Assembly (NCBI RefSeq): GCF_000283155.1
Contig: NW_004454156.1
Location: 39,594,972 to 39,658,971 of the forward strand
Direction of reading: 5' to 3'
DNA: 64,000 nucleotides
From: Ceratotherium simum simum
Taxonomy: Eukaryota; Chordata; Mammalia; Perissodactyla; Rhinocerotidae
The position numbers and the translations under genes were made by a program. Position 1 is the first letter of the stretch. Each line of letters starts with the position of its first letter. The notes beneath the pieces were generated by a model. The model saw nothing but the letters and a program-made list of their open reading frames with translations, did not search any database and was not told the DNA's origin. This document shows, piece by piece, positions 36,535 through 48,064 of the stretch.

Positions 36535-37500
36535 GCAAATCTTAGTCTTAGAACGGGGACCCTCTAAATGTGGAGGAAGGTCTGGATGGTGTAGTCCCAA
36601 CTCAAGCATTCATGGTTTCTTTGGGAAATATTTTATGAGGAACTGTTACCAGCACAACACAATTCTTAGAAAGTGCTGCTCATCCTTTAATATTCTGACT
36701 CAATCATGAAATCTTCCCCCTTAAGATCCTTTAGCACAGCTAGGTCAAACTTAGAACATTAAAGTTGATTTTATTAAATGTTTAGGGGTCAAAAATGATT
36801 GAAAACAAAGAACGTCTAAATGTCTATATAATATGGCTTAGATGATCTGGTTTGATCTCTAAAGTCCATATCAAATGTTTTATCTTTGCCCCTCCTAGAT
36901 CCTGGTGAACGTGCAGTAGACAGAATCATCATGGCTGTCACTCGAGGGCTATATGGACTATATCTGGGCCTATAGTCTTCTCAAAGTACAGACCTCAACA
37001 ATGAGGCTGCTGCAGCCAACCTCCCTGTCAAAGATCCTCCTTCAAGTTCCCTGCCTAAAGCCATGCCTTCACAAGACACCTAGAACTATCATCTCAGCTT
37101 CCCTACCTTCTGGCTACAGTGGCCCCTCCATCACTACCATGCACACACTCATACAGGAGCCTCTCATCTCCATCAAGGTTTTAGTCTCATAAACTGACAT
37201 CAAGGTCAAAAACTTAGTCTTAATCAGGTTTGGCCAGGAGAGGAGAATCAAGATTTCAACACAAAATAAATTATAGGAGTTTAGAGCAGCTTCTATAGAG
37301 AAGGAGAACATTCAGTTTTGTTCTTCAGATTTGTTCTTCTCTTTCCTTATGTTTCCTTAAAGAAGGTGCAAAATTTCCCCAAAATCTGAAGTGCTATAAT
37401 GAAACTCCTGTCTCTCTCTCCAACCACTTATGCAATCAGTGGAGCTGGAGGAGCAATTGAAACTTGTGAGGGCCTGACATTCAAAAGCACAAATTTCTAG
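36535..37500. other. Unassigned non-coding DNA
   Basis: No repeat or gene is recognised. The 79-codon frame at 36953-37192 has no recognisable motif. Confidence 0.5.
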
Positions 37501-37502
37501 GG

Positions 37503-37645
37503 CAGTGGATCTCTACCTTGGCTGTACAATGGAATCACCTAGGGACCTTAAAAAAAATCTCCCACTCTCTGAGGTTCTGATATAATCAGTCTGGTTGCTT
37601 CCCAAATCATTCTAATCTTCAGCCGAGACTGAGAGCTGCTAAGCT
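37503..37645 (+). mobile_element. MER20-like hAT-Charlie fragment
   Basis: CAGTGGATCTCTACCTTGGCTGTACAATGGAATCACCTAGG is the MER20-type left end (CAGTGGTTCTCAACCNTGGCTGCACATTAGAATCACCTGGG). CCCAAATCATTCTAATCTTCAGCC corresponds to the other arm. Confidence 0.75.
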
Positions 37646-37659
37646 AGAACAGGATTCCT

Positions 37660-37868
37660 CTAATTTTGCATATTGTCTTTTGGACTGAATAATCATTTGT
37701 TGTGGAGGGTCGTTCCTGTGTATTGTAGGGTATGTAGTAGCATCCCTTCTCTCTACTCAGTGGATACCAGTAGTATCATCCTACTCCAAGTCTTGACAAT
37801 CAAAAATGTCTCCAGACTTTACCAAATGTCCCCTGAGAGGTAAAATTGCCTCCAGTTGAGAACCACTG
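37660..37868 (-). mobile_element. Second hAT-Charlie-like element
   Basis: GTAGTAGCATCCCTTCTCTCTAC, CAATCAAAAATGTCTCCAGACTTTACCAAATGTCCCC and the terminus CAGTTGAGAACCACTG follow a non-autonomous hAT family distinct from the element just to its left. The subfamily name is not certain. Confidence 0.65.
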
Positions 37869-37959
37869 TCCTAAAGTGAAGAAGACTACTGCTCAATGTG
37901 GCTCAAACTCTTCAGTCTTGATTCTTATGAGTTAAGGTGCAGGCAGTAAGCATCTGGTA

Positions 37960-38205
37960 AGGAGTAAGAGCACTGCCCTGATGTCAAAATGTCAAGGTTT
38001 GAATCTAGGTTCTACAACCCACCAGTTGTGTGACCTGGGGCATATTGCTTTAGTTCTCTGTGCTAGCTGTGAATTTGTGCTATTAAGTGCATATATCTTA
38101 TAAGATTACTGTGTTATGAGCTAATACCAGTAAAACCTTTAAAGAATACCTGCCTATCATATAGTAAGTGCTCACTGAATGTGAGCTTCTATTGTTGCTG
38201 TTCAT
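37960..38205 (+). mobile_element. MIR element
   Basis: AAGAGCACTGCCCTGATG, GGTTTGAATCTAGGTTC, CCAGTTGTGTGACCTGGGGCA and the 3' end CATATAGTAAGTGCTCACTGAATG give the MIR parts in order. The body has some substitutions and a small gap. Confidence 0.8.
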
Positions 38206-38554
38206 TGTCTCTATCCTGTTCCACATCCATGAAGAAAATAGACAATGCTGAGACTCTCAGTCTAGGTTCTGCCAGTGATTTGGACAGTGCGAGACAAGTC
38301 AGAGTCCTAGTAGGTGACTTAGTATCAAGCCAGCTTTGTCTGATAGCCCAGAATGGTGGGAGTTTTTGACCAACTGATTACATAGTTGATCAATAAAAAA
38401 GACAGATTTGTCCCTATTTGGCTATCAGTTCCTTGAATCTAGAGGAGAAGCAATGACTCTCCTACCCTACTTACTACACATGCATACACAAACACACAGA
38501 CACAATGCCTCCAACATATCATATTCCTTTCTTTGACTATGACTTATGAACATT

Positions 38555-38640
38555 GTTAATTCATTCATACATTCAACCAAAATTCATTGAACACTTTCTA
38601 ACTGCCAAGGAGGTGGCACATATGCAGCTCCAATCCAATC
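38555..38640 (-). mobile_element. L2 3'-end fragment
   Basis: TTCATTCATACATTCAACCAAAATTCATTGAACACTTTCTAACTGCC is the reverse complement of the L2 3' terminus. Confidence 0.6.
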
Positions 38641-38934
38641 TAATCTCATTCCCTTTCTTTCCATGGAAATTGGAATTTAGAATTTAACAAAACAACTGAG
38701 ATTCACTTAGGCACAGCAGTGAATATCTACTGAATCATACTTGATAATTACTATTATTGATCATATGCATATAAACTTCCATTTTCCCAAATACTTTTGA
38801 GTTTTAAAATCTAAAATATGCTTATGTTCACATTATAAACAATGAATAACTTTAATACATAGTTATTTAATTAAAATAAATCCCATCTTTTAAAATCACA
38901 GTCCTGATTAAGATTTTAATGGACTGCTGTAAAG

Positions 38935-39560
38935 GGAGAGCTCCTCTTGTGTTTCTTTTCTACACACAACACATACACTTCATTTCTGGTCACCAAACCT
39001 GTGTGGGGTCTTCCCACACAAAGCAATTCTCTGATTCTCCAGCCACCAGCTGAGTGTCCTACAATTTAACTCAATTCCAACATTATCTACCTGGAGATAG
39101 TGTCAGATCCCACAAGCTAAGGGCTCAATCCCACAAGACCACTCCCTCAGCTTCAGACACCAATCACAACTCCAGATTACCACCTGTGCTTCTGGTTGAC
39201 GGGCTATAAATTAGCTGTTCCCACCACCCCATTCTTGGATTCGATCATTTTCTAGGATGGCTCACAGAACTCAGGAAAACAATTTACAATTAGATTATCA
39301 GTTTATTATAAAAGGGCATGACTCAGGAATAGCCAAATGGAAGAGATTCATAGGGCAAGGTATGGAGGAAGGTGCGTGGAGATTCCATGTTTTCTCTAGG
39401 CATGTTATCCTCCCAGCACCAACACATGTTCACCAACCCAGAAGCTATTCAAACCTTCTCCATTTGGGTTATTATAGAGGCTTCATGACACAGGCATGAT
39501 TGATTAAGTCAGTAACTATTGGTGACTGATTCAACCTCAACAACTGTCACAATAATTACG
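38935..39560 (-). mobile_element. Long ERV LTR, family not assigned
   Basis: The minus strand carries, in order, AATCAATCATGCC, a TATAATAACCCAAATGG stretch standing where TATA-like CCATAAAAACCC usually lies, CTTCTGGGTTGGTGAACA, TGAGTTCTGTGAGCCATCC, GGGATCTGACACTATCTCC and CAGCTGGTGGCTGGAG. I recognise this as a mammalian endogenous-retrovirus LTR of about 0.6 kb, but I cannot name the subfamily. No retroviral reading frame is attached. An 80-codon plus-strand frame at 39257-39499 lies antisense across it and is not a gene. Confidence 0.7.
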
Positions 39561-39564
39561 CATG

Positions 39565-40675
39565 GGAAACAATAATCAGAGGAAAAATAAAACACTGAAC
39601 AACAGTTGCATATCAGCAGTAAGGATGAAGACCATAGTTAAAAAAAATTCTAAGATCCTCGTATTATTCTGAAGGAACATAAAAATACTGGTTAACTTTA
39701 GACTTTTATAAATATGCATGCTAAAATAGTAGAGTAATCACTTAAAGAATAGTAGGGAGCATATCCTTCCAAACAAATAGAGGGAGAAAACCAGTGGGAA
39801 AACAACAAGACTCAATCAATGAAACAAGGATGAGAAAGGAAAGGTAAAAAAAGAAATTGAATGTATCATACATAAAGAAGAACTCAATCAAATAAAAAAG
39901 GACTCATAATCAAAAATGTATTTTTAAACTAAAATCAAAGAAGATTTTTAGAAAGGATATTTCTTCAGGGAAAAAATTAAAAGAAAAAATACACAGAAAA
40001 AATACTTAATTATAGAAATTCATAATCATACATTACTGGGTTTATATTAAAAAAACATGTTAAAGTTTAGAAATTACTGAAACCAAAAGAGACGCACTTC
40101 TCTTAGAATTTCTGAATGTTTGCAGAGAGATTTTTTTTTTGCCTGAATTAATATGGAAGATTGCTTTAGATTTTTACTTCACCTTGAATGTACAGAATTC
40201 AATCCCCTGTTCAAAAGCTTGACATCTGGCCACAGAAATGGCCCAAAGATTATAGTTTCTATAAACAATGTAATGCTGAACAAAAATCTTACCAACCCTG
40301 GGATCAAAAATAACATAGGTCTCTGATTCTGTTTTAATCCAAATAGCTCTTAAGGCTGACAGTGCATAATTTGATCTAAAGAACATTTTTCAGCCTCCAG
40401 TACAACCAATCAGACACTTGAACAAGTATTTCAGAAACAAAAAGAATCTCTGCTCTGCCACTTGTTTCCAGAGGCTGGCCCTTCTGTTTCTCTGTGGACA
40501 AGTAAGATGATGAAAGCTTTAAACCTGGCTATTTCTGTACACTCTGGGTTAAAAACAGAGATTATCTTTTCCAAATTAGAAGGAAGGAGACTTACTATTG
40601 CTTCTTAAAGAAAGAAAGAAATTCCCCTCCCAGCCTGCCTTAGTAACTACTGTGCTGTTTGAAATTTGCAAATAA
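39565..40675. other. A-rich, otherwise unassigned DNA
   Basis: 39.58-40.10 kb is strongly A-rich on the plus strand, as in LINE 3' regions or A-rich LINE coding strands, but no phrase is specific enough to assign it. 40.1-40.68 kb is unassigned, with an (AAAG)n-like run at about 40606-40620. Confidence 0.4.
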
Positions 40676-40679
40676 CAAT

Positions 40680-40862
40680 GCATGCCACACCTGTGATTCT
40701 CAAACTTGTGTGTGCGTAAAAATTATCATGATGTCTGTTCATCAGCGACCTTTCTGGTCTCCACCTCCAGAAACTATGATAAGGGGAAAGGGGGCAGAGA
40801 AGGGGAGGAGTAAAGCCATGAATTTGCACATTTGAAGACACCCTCGGTGATTTGATGCCAAT
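40680..40862 (+). mobile_element. MER5-like hAT-Charlie element
   Basis: CCTGTGATTCTCAAACTTGTGTGTGCGTAAAAATTATC matches a MER5-type left end (CAGTGGTTCTCAAACTTGAGTGTGCATCAGAATCACC). The right half is decayed. Confidence 0.6.
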
Positions 40863-40865
40863 CAT

Positions 40866-41012
40866 CTAAAGTGCTGATCAGCAGCGTCAGTATCACTTGG
40901 AGCTTGTTAGAAATGTAGAATCTCAGTCTCCACTCCAGACCTTCTGAGTCAGAGTCTAGATTTTATCAGAATTCTCAGGTGATTCTTATGCATCTTGAAG
41001 ATTGAGAAGCAA
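40866..41012 (-). mobile_element. MER5A-like hAT-Charlie element
   Basis: GATCAGCAGCGTCAGTATCACTTGGAGCTTGTTAGAAATG through ATCTTGAAGATTGAGAAGC is a nearly full reverse-complement MER5A, directly abutting the element to its left. Confidence 0.8.
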
Positions 41013-41204
41013 TACATAAGCTCAGGGAGTTCCTGCTGTAATTTACCAGAAAGAATTTCTAAGGTCTGATGATTTTTACAAGTTAATTTCCTGGTAGAAT
41101 AAATATTCTTAAACTGAAAAATTATACATTTTAAAACAGAATTTAAGTCATGTTGTTTAACTATAAATGACACAGGAACAACACCCTGACTGTAGCTAAA
41201 TTGT

Positions 41205-41695
41205 GAGTTAGGGGCTTGTAACAGTAACAGGCTTGGCTGTAAGTAACCGAGAGTTGGAAAACAGAAGATTAAACAAGACAGAAGTTTATTTCTCATTCAA
41301 GTAAAAGCTGTCCACATATGGGTAGACCAAAGTTGGTATTTTGGCTTCACTCTGCCGTCAAGGACTCTGGCTCTTATCTTTCTGCTTCATCTGGATGTTT
41401 CCTATATCTCCAGCGGTCGGGTCCAAGTTCCAGCCAGTAGGCAGAAGAAAGGGAGCAAAGACAAAGGGGCATCCCCTTCCTTTTAAAGTGTGTTTTTGGA
41501 AAACTCATGCAACACTTTTTTTCACATCTCAGTGGCCAGATCTTAGACATTTGCCTACAATCTATCCACAAGGAATGATAGGAAACGTAAGCTTCTGGCT
41601 GGACACACTGCCACTCCCAACATATCAGAGTTCTATTAATTAGGGAGGAAAGAGACAATGGATATTGGGGTGGGCAACTGGCAGTCTCTGCCACA
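41205..41695 (-). mobile_element. Old interspersed repeat, family not named
   Basis: AACAAGACAGAAGTTTATTTCTC, CATCTCAGTGGCCAGATC, AGGAAACGTAAGCTTCTGGC and GACAATGGATATTGGGGTGGGCAACTGGCAGTCTCTGCCACAG follow a repeat I recognise as widespread in mammals but cannot name. Open frames of 100 (plus) and 114 (minus) codons overlap here; they are shadows in this block. Strand is a guess. Confidence 0.5.
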
Positions 41696-41699
41696 GACC

Positions 41700-43075
41700 T
41701 GCTTGAGAGTCCAAGCATGTCCAGACACAGCCCTCAACTCAAAACCTCTGACTTGTAAAATAACCTATATTTACAAGTGACCTACACTACTGTTCGAGGA
41801 CATATTGTGAAATTTAATGCTTCGAAGAAACCTGTGAGGTGCAACATGGAAAAAAAGCAAGAAAATGTGTAATGGATTTACCCTAGTAAGGGCCACTGAG
41901 TGACTCAGCTCCAGGGGGCACTTTCTGTACAGTGGGACTTTCTGGAAATATACAGAGCACAGCTTGCATGTTTTTGAAGTGGTCCTAACCCAGAGACCCA
42001 TTATTAGCCCATCATGCAAAATCTATCTCTGATACGGCCTAATGTTTTGCCTCTTTTCCCATTTTTTAGCAACAGTGTTTAAAATTCCCAATTAGCAATT
42101 CAAAGATCCTCTTTTAAAAATATTAATAGCTGTGGCACGGTTATGGGCCATCAGTCATCCACTAGTGTGAATTGGTTTAATTGTATTAATTTTCTAATGG
42201 CTGACAAAGATCAGCTGCTTTGTAGAAAGGAGGCTATACTTTGTGGCGAGGGGAGGTCAGTAAATCACTTTAAGGATCACACCTTTGTTCCACCCCTCAA
42301 CTGAAATGGTACAAAGGCATAGCCTGAAGTTATTAGAGGCCAGAAGGAAGGAGGCATGAGGGTCGTGCAGAAAGAGTGGAGCGCAGAAAGAGAGGTAGAT
42401 TAATGGAAAATTAAAACTTAATTATTTCCAAAATTTGCCTGAAATTTCAGGGTACCAGGAATTGGTAAGAGAAAAAATTTCCCTCTCTCTTCAGGACCAT
42501 ATTACTCTTTGCCACCAAGACAGACAAAAATGTAGAGCTCTCAGGTGAGTATTATAAGCACATGGTGTGGGTCCATTGTGGGTTCAGCATATTTTGGAGG
42601 GTAGCTTGGAGATGAGCTAGTGGGTATTGTGTTTGATAGGAAATGCAGAGAATTCCAAACAACTGAAGTGGAAATAAAATTTTGCTTCATAGTATGTCCC
42701 TAAATTAGGTACTGCCAAATCTAGGATATTGTTGTTGTTGTTGTTGTTGTCATGATTGTTGAGGAATTCTTTTACATACACAATCAACTTTAGGAGAACA
42801 AATGTAAAACAAAAAAACAGAATAGCAGTGCTGGTTGAATCAGAATCCATCAGGCTCGACCTCCAGCACTCCCTCTCAGCCCCCAAACACAGGGCAGCCT
42901 CAGAACCGCCGTTCTAGACCAAGAGGGAACAGCGTCTCAAAATAATGCAAGAGCTCACATCTCCTTAGTGGGATACATAGTACTGCCCTCATGTCTGCAA
43001 TGTCTGTACAGCACGTTGTATGTGGATCAAAGGCATGGTTACCGCTGCTGTCGGTGTTCATTTAAGAAGGAACTA
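41700..43075. other. Unassigned non-coding DNA
   Basis: No repeat family or gene is recognised apart from the (TTG)n run at 42729-42750. Confidence 0.5.
42729..42750. repeat. (TTG)n microsatellite
   Basis: Seven uninterrupted TTG units, from TTGTTGTTG to TTGT, followed by CATGATTG. Confidence 0.95.
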
Positions 43076-43079
43076 CTAG

Positions 43080-43310
43080 TATACAGCTTGTATAGAATTT
43101 TACATTTTCAAAGAATTTTCACATACATGAGTTTCATATAATACATCAACTCTATGAAGAAGATAGGACAGGTACTATTCTGATCATTTTATTGATAAGA
43201 AAATGGAAGTTCAAATAATTTAAGTGACTTTAAAAAGTGACATTGCCCAAAAGTAATGGAAGTAGAGCAAGGATTCAGAGCTTCTGACTTCTCAACTCTG
43301 GCTGCTCTTT
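43080..43310 (-). mobile_element. MIR element
   Basis: ATAATACATCAACTCTATGAAGAAGATAGGACAGGTACTATTCTGATCATTTTATTGATAAGAAAATGG and GATTCAGAGCTTCTGACTTC give the reverse complement of MIR from its 3' side to its head. Confidence 0.7.
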
Positions 43311-43370
43311 ATAATCATCAGGGAAACTTGTAAAAAAGAAATATCAAGGATTTGGGAAGAATGGAAGTAA

Positions 43371-43384
43371 GACACTTGATTTTA
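43371..43384. repeat. Probable target-site duplication, left
   Basis: GACACTTGATTTTA matches GATATTTGATATTA at 43627-43640 at 11 of 14 positions. Confidence 0.65.
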
Positions 43385-43626
43385 TTTATTTTTTTTTTTT
43401 GCTGAGGAAGATTCACCCTGAGCTAACATCTATTGCCAATCTTCCTCTTTGTCTTGAAGAAGATTCACCCTGAGCTAACATCTGTGCCAATCTTCCTCTA
43501 TTTTGTATGTGGGTCACCACCACAGTATGGCCACAACAAGTGGTGTAGGTCCATTCCCAGGAACCAAACCCAGGCCATCGAAGCAGAGTGCACTGAACTT
43601 AACCACTAGGCCACAGGGCTGGCCCC
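43385..43626 (-). mobile_element. ERE-type SINE, older diverged form
   Basis: The minus strand starts GGGGCCAGCCCTGTGGCC and has a B-box-like GGGTTTGGTTCC. The tail carries two copies of a module read on the plus strand as GAAGATTCACCCTGAGCTAACATCT...GCCAATCTTCCTCT, near 43406 and 43459. It lacks the middle section seen in the young copies, and its flanking duplication has decayed, so it is older. Confidence 0.85.
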
Positions 43627-43640
43627 GATATTTGATATTA
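43627..43640. repeat. Probable target-site duplication, right
   Basis: GATATTTGATATTA pairs with 43371-43384. Confidence 0.65.
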
Positions 43641-45940
43641 AAACATCCCAGGACCCTTCTCCCCTCCAACCAAATCTGACAGAACAAATCCAAACACCCA
43701 CAGGCAACAGCTACAACAAAACTAGGAGTATCGATGAACCCAAAAATACGAGCAAGAAAATGGGGAAAATCAGCAGCAGCGAATATACACACATGTTATC
43801 CACACCTGTGTGGGAGAAAGAGCAAGACGGCAAAGCAGCTTCTAATAGCTCTGAGAACCAGAGAACCAAAGAGCCAAAACACTCACTGAAAAGTGTGACA
43901 CCAAACTGGAGACAGCTACAGGAATGAGGCGGGCTTTCAGAGGAAAATATTAACGGGGGGGCGGGGCATTGTAAGATCAGAGGTGTCAAGAGCCATCTGA
44001 GCCCCATGAATTTTCAAAATGAGTAAAGGGAAGCTCCCATGCAAGACAAAACCCCGCCCTGAGGACAATACCAATCGAGCTGGACGGGTACAACAGAGCA
44101 AAGGAAAAAGAAAATCCAGATGAAAGTGGGGCAAAGGGCAGAGGAGTCGGATTTCAGAAACCACTATAATTTTTTTTTAATCATTTCATGAAAACAACAG
44201 GAAAGGTAGTTCTAAAGCCCTGAATCTAGAAAAGCTATCCTGGATCACCCTTCCTGTCTAAAATATGGGAAAACTTACTTCTCTTTAACATAAGCAAAAG
44301 AGAAGGAATATGGTCAAATTCCATACAAAGTTATCATTAAAAAAATAAATAAGTAGCAGAATGCAATAAAGCCTCTCCAGAAATATACATCCATGAAACT
44401 CTACCATGATATTTCAGAATAAGAAAAGTGAAAGTATATCTGAAAGTGATCGAAGCTCTGAAAGAAGAGCATAAAACAGAATTAGAAGCACACAGAAATG
44501 AGGTTATTGGAAAATGGAAACCATGAAAGGACGGGAGTCACGACTCAGGAAAGAACATGAATAGAAGAAAAAATCATTTTAGAAATTAAGACTAAGCTTG
44601 AAATCACTCGAAAGCAAATGAACACAATGGATAAGATGTTAAGAAATAGAAAGTGGAAAAGAGGAAAGTTTTAAAATCAAAAAGATATACAGAAAAAGTT
44701 TTAAAATATTTTTGAGAAAGAGATGGCTGTAGAAGGTAAGCAAAATGATTTGACATACTGTTATAGGAGTCCCTGGGGAAAACCAGAGCAAAGGCAGAGA
44801 ACAAATGCTAAAGGCTATCAATCAAGTGTAAAAAAATAAAATAAAAAGACTCGAAACTTCATATTGAAAGGGTACACCACATATATGGAGAAATCATCAC
44901 AGATCAGCCATGACNNNNNNNNNNNNNNNNNNNNNNNNNNNNNNNNNNNNNNNNNNNNNNNNNNNNNNNNNNNNNNNNNNNNNNNNNNNNNNNNNNNNNN
45001 NNNNNNNNNNNNNNNNNNNNNNNNNNNNNNNNNNNNNNNNNNNNNNNNNNNNNNNNNNNNNNNNNNNNNNNNNNNNNNNNNNNNNNNNNNNNNNNNNNNN
45101 NNNNNNNNNNNNNNNNNNNNNNNNNNNNNNNNNNNNNNNNNNNNNNNNNNNNNNNNNNNNNNNNNNNNNNNNNNNNNNNNNNNNNNNNNNNNNNNNNNNN
45201 NNNNNNNNNNNNNNNNNNNNNNNNNNNNNNNNNNNNNNNNNNNNNNNNNNNNNNNNNNNNNNNNATCTGTAGCACTAAGATAAAATGACAGTTATAGTGG
45301 AAAAAGTGTAATGTGTGATGGTTACAGCCTCTGACTATAAGAAATGAGAGGACAAAACAGGGACACATATGAAGAGGAGAATGAGCTCACTGATGCCTTC
45401 TGATACTATTGGGGAGCAAAAAAATATTATTTCAAACAGATGCGGGGGGAGAGGGAGGAGAGAGAGAAAAAATTACTAGTAAATTTCAGGATTTCTGGCA
45501 GTAGGGAACAAATAGAAAATAGCCAGAGGGGGACAAATACAAAGGAGTGAACTATTGGTAGACACTACAACATGGATGAATCTCAAAATAATAGCACTAA
45601 GGGAAAGAAGCCAGAAAAAAAGAGTATAGAATATATGACTCAATTAATACAAAATTCTAGAAAATTCCACTAATGTATAATATTAGGAAGCCAATCAGTG
45701 GTTGCCTGGAGACAGAGAAAGTTTGGGGTCGGGGAGGGTCAGCAGGTAGGCATTTACATAGATGGCAAAGGAGCAGGAGGAAAGTCTTGGGGTGATAGAT
45801 AGGTCCGTTTTCTTGATTGTGCTGATGGGTTCTCAGTGTATGCATATGTCAAAACTTATTGAGCTGTACACTTCATTGTGTATAGTTTTTTTATATGTCA
45901 ATTATACCTCAATAAGACTATTAAATTAAAAAGGTAAGAG
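43641..45940 (+). mobile_element. L1/HAL1-type LINE, interrupted by an assembly gap
   Basis: The A-rich plus strand includes CCCTGAATCTAGAAAAGCTATCCTGGATCACCC, AGCATAAAACAGAATTAGAAGC and AGAAATTAAGACTAAGCTTG, which recall the 5' and ORF1-like part of HAL1/L1 elements. After the gap the 3' end is clear: ACATGGATGAATCTCAAAATAATAG, CAGTGGTTGCCTGGAGACAG, TTGATTGTGCTGATGGG and ATATGTCAATTATACCTCAATAAGACT. Reading frames are broken throughout. The two sides of the gap are assumed, not shown, to be one element. Confidence 0.6.
44915..45264. other. Assembly gap, 350 N
   Basis: A run of exactly 350 N. Any reading frame shown across it is an artefact. Confidence 1.
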
Positions 45941-46024
45941 AAAGGGCTATACTTAAAAGCAATGAGGCATGGGTAATTTAATACCAACAAAATGGCATTT
46001 ATTTTGCTCTTGAATTGAATATTT

Positions 46025-46450
46025 AGGCAGCTCTTGAAAGGAATAACTTATCTCTGCTCCAGTCTGTGTCAGCTGGGGAAATGGAATCATCTGAAGGCTC
46101 CGTCACTCACAAGTCTGGTGGTTGATGCTGTCTGTCGGCTGAGACTATATCTGTGGCTATTCACCAGAACATTTACAGGTGACCTCTCTGGAACTTGGAC
46201 ATCCTTATAACATGGTGGCTGGTTCCAAAGGTGAGCATCTGAGAGAAGCCCAGCAGAAGCTGAATCACCTTTTATGGTCTACCTTCCAGAAGTTATGCAG
46301 TGTCGTTTCTGTCTCACAAAGGCCTGCCTAATTTCAATGGACAGAAAATAGACCCCACCTCCTGATGGGAAGCAGCAAGGTTCCGGAAGCACACATGGGA
46401 TTAGAGACACTTTTGTGGCCATTTTTGGAAAATGCAATGTGCCATATGGG
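46025..46450 (-). mobile_element. Old interspersed repeat, family not named
   Basis: AATGGACAGAAAATAGACCCCACCTCCTGATGGGAAGCAGC and TTTTGTGGCCATTTTTGG match phrases of a widespread ancient mammalian repeat (AATAGACTCCACCTCTTGATGGGAGGAGC...TTTGTGGCCATTTTTAA). The left half (CCAGTCTGTGTCAGCTGGGG, TGTCGGCTGAGACT) fits the same family loosely. Confidence 0.5.
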
Positions 46451-46454
46451 ATAA

Positions 46455-47735
46455 ATAAATGAGTACTTATATTAAAGTAATTAGTAACTGAGATTTTGGG
46501 CATGGAAGAAAAGAGACTCAGATGTAACAGTGATGAAATTAAAAAAAACACTGTATTTCTGAATTTAAAAATATATACATATTTGCCAACTGTCTATTGG
46601 AAAAGCTTAGCAAATAAAAAATTCAGTAACAATGAGCATGCCTAGCAATCAGATTTGTGTCTCTAAATATATTTATCCATAAAAGGAACTAGGATTCCTT
46701 GGAAAAATGGCTGTTTTCAGGAATGCTCAAGATGAGCTTTCATACCAGAAAGCAAGAATGCTCTCAGAGACTGCTAGAATTGTGTCCAAGGGTTTCAGAA
46801 TCCTAAATGAAGAGGCTTCTCTGGTCATTGTTGAGACAAATTAAGCATAAATTAGAAAAATAATTGCAAGGTATTAAAGTATGTCAAATATTTTTAAATT
46901 ATGCATTCATAATAATACTATTAAAAATACATCTCATTAGAATAAATTAGGGAACCACCTCATTATTGAAAACTGGTAAATAACGGGACAGAATCAAGCA
47001 TTTTCTGTTTCTTTACTATAAAAACTCTATTTCAGGGTAATCAAATAGTTGATGAGGGAAATCCTCTCATTATAGAAGTATTCTAGCTAGTATGTAAAGA
47101 AGGAATAATTGAAGTCAAATATAACCATTTGTAAATCTTAATAAAAAAAATAAGTCTAAGCATTGATCACCAGGGGCTGTTAATATCACAAAAAGAGAAA
47201 CAACTAGAAATGTTTTGTCTGACGATGGATGTGCCCACCGATGAAATAGTCTTTCCGAAGTAATCCAATCTAAATTCTATCAAGCTTATAGCTCTAACTA
47301 CCAATTTACAGGAAATACAGGGTATAGAGGAATATGCTAAATGATGTCACAGAAATTCTGTCGCTCATAACCATTTGGAAAACTCCACAATACTAATGAC
47401 CCAGTCTCTTTTTAAAATTGCAAGTAGGAAAGAGACAAAGGTAATCTATAGATTGAAAGAGATGTAAGAGACACATTCACCAATCTCAGTGAATTTCCTT
47501 TATCTGAATCCTGACTTGAGCCAACAAATTATAAAAAATATGAGACAATTGGAGAAGTGTAAACATTGGCAGGATATTTGACTATATAAAGGAATTAAGT
47601 TAAGCTTTTAGTGTTTGATAGTATTATAATTGATTATTTAATGAGTCCTCTTCTTTTAGTCACACATCTATACAAACTAAATTACGTACCAATGAAATTA
47701 CATGATATCTAGGACTCGTGTCCAAATAATCCAAG
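46455..47735. other. Unassigned AT-rich non-coding DNA
   Basis: No repeat or gene is recognised. Confidence 0.5.
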
Positions 47736-47739
47736 AGAA

Positions 47740-47905
47740 AGAGGCAGTGAAAGTGGGGTTGATTGGGGCGGAGAGGAAACAAGTTTAGCAATGGCTTGAT
47801 AGAAACTGGGTGATGGCTACATTATCCTGTGGGTTCATTATATTATTTTTCCACTTTCTATATTTGTTAAAGATGTTCCATAACAAAAAGTTTAAAAATT
47901 AATAG
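47740..47905 (+). mobile_element. Old LINE-1 3' end
   Basis: AACTGGGTGATGGCTACATTATCCTGTGGGTTCATTATATTATTTTTCCACTTTCTATATTTG and CCATAACAAAAAGTTTAAAAA match the final part of an old L1M 3' UTR with its short A-rich tail. Confidence 0.7.
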
Positions 47906-47939
47906 TGAAGTAAATAACTATACCCTCACCCCATCTCCA

Positions 47940-48060
47940 GACATTCTGATTTAATTGTTCTGTTAACATCTGAGTTTTAGGTTGTTTTTTTTTTTAAAGT
48001 TCCTGGGGAATTTTAATGAGCAGCTGTGAATGAGAACCACCTCACTGAGCCATACACAGG
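47940..48060 (+). mobile_element. MER20-like hAT-Charlie fragment
   Basis: CAGACATTCTGATTTAATTG, TTAAAGTTCCTGGGGAATTTTAATGAGCAGCTGTGAATGAGAACCAC fit the right half of a MER20-type element (TAAAGCTCCCCAGGTGATTCTAATGTGCAGCCAGGGTTGAGAACCAC). Confidence 0.65.
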
Positions 48061-48064
48061 GCTA

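Noticed and set aside
41341..41718. Overlapping open frames of 100 (plus) and 114 (minus) codons
   Set aside because: They lie in an old interspersed repeat, and open frames on both strands at once are expected by chance here.
44864..45368. Open frames of 120-154 codons near 45 kb
   Set aside because: Almost entirely made of N from the assembly gap, so they carry no information.
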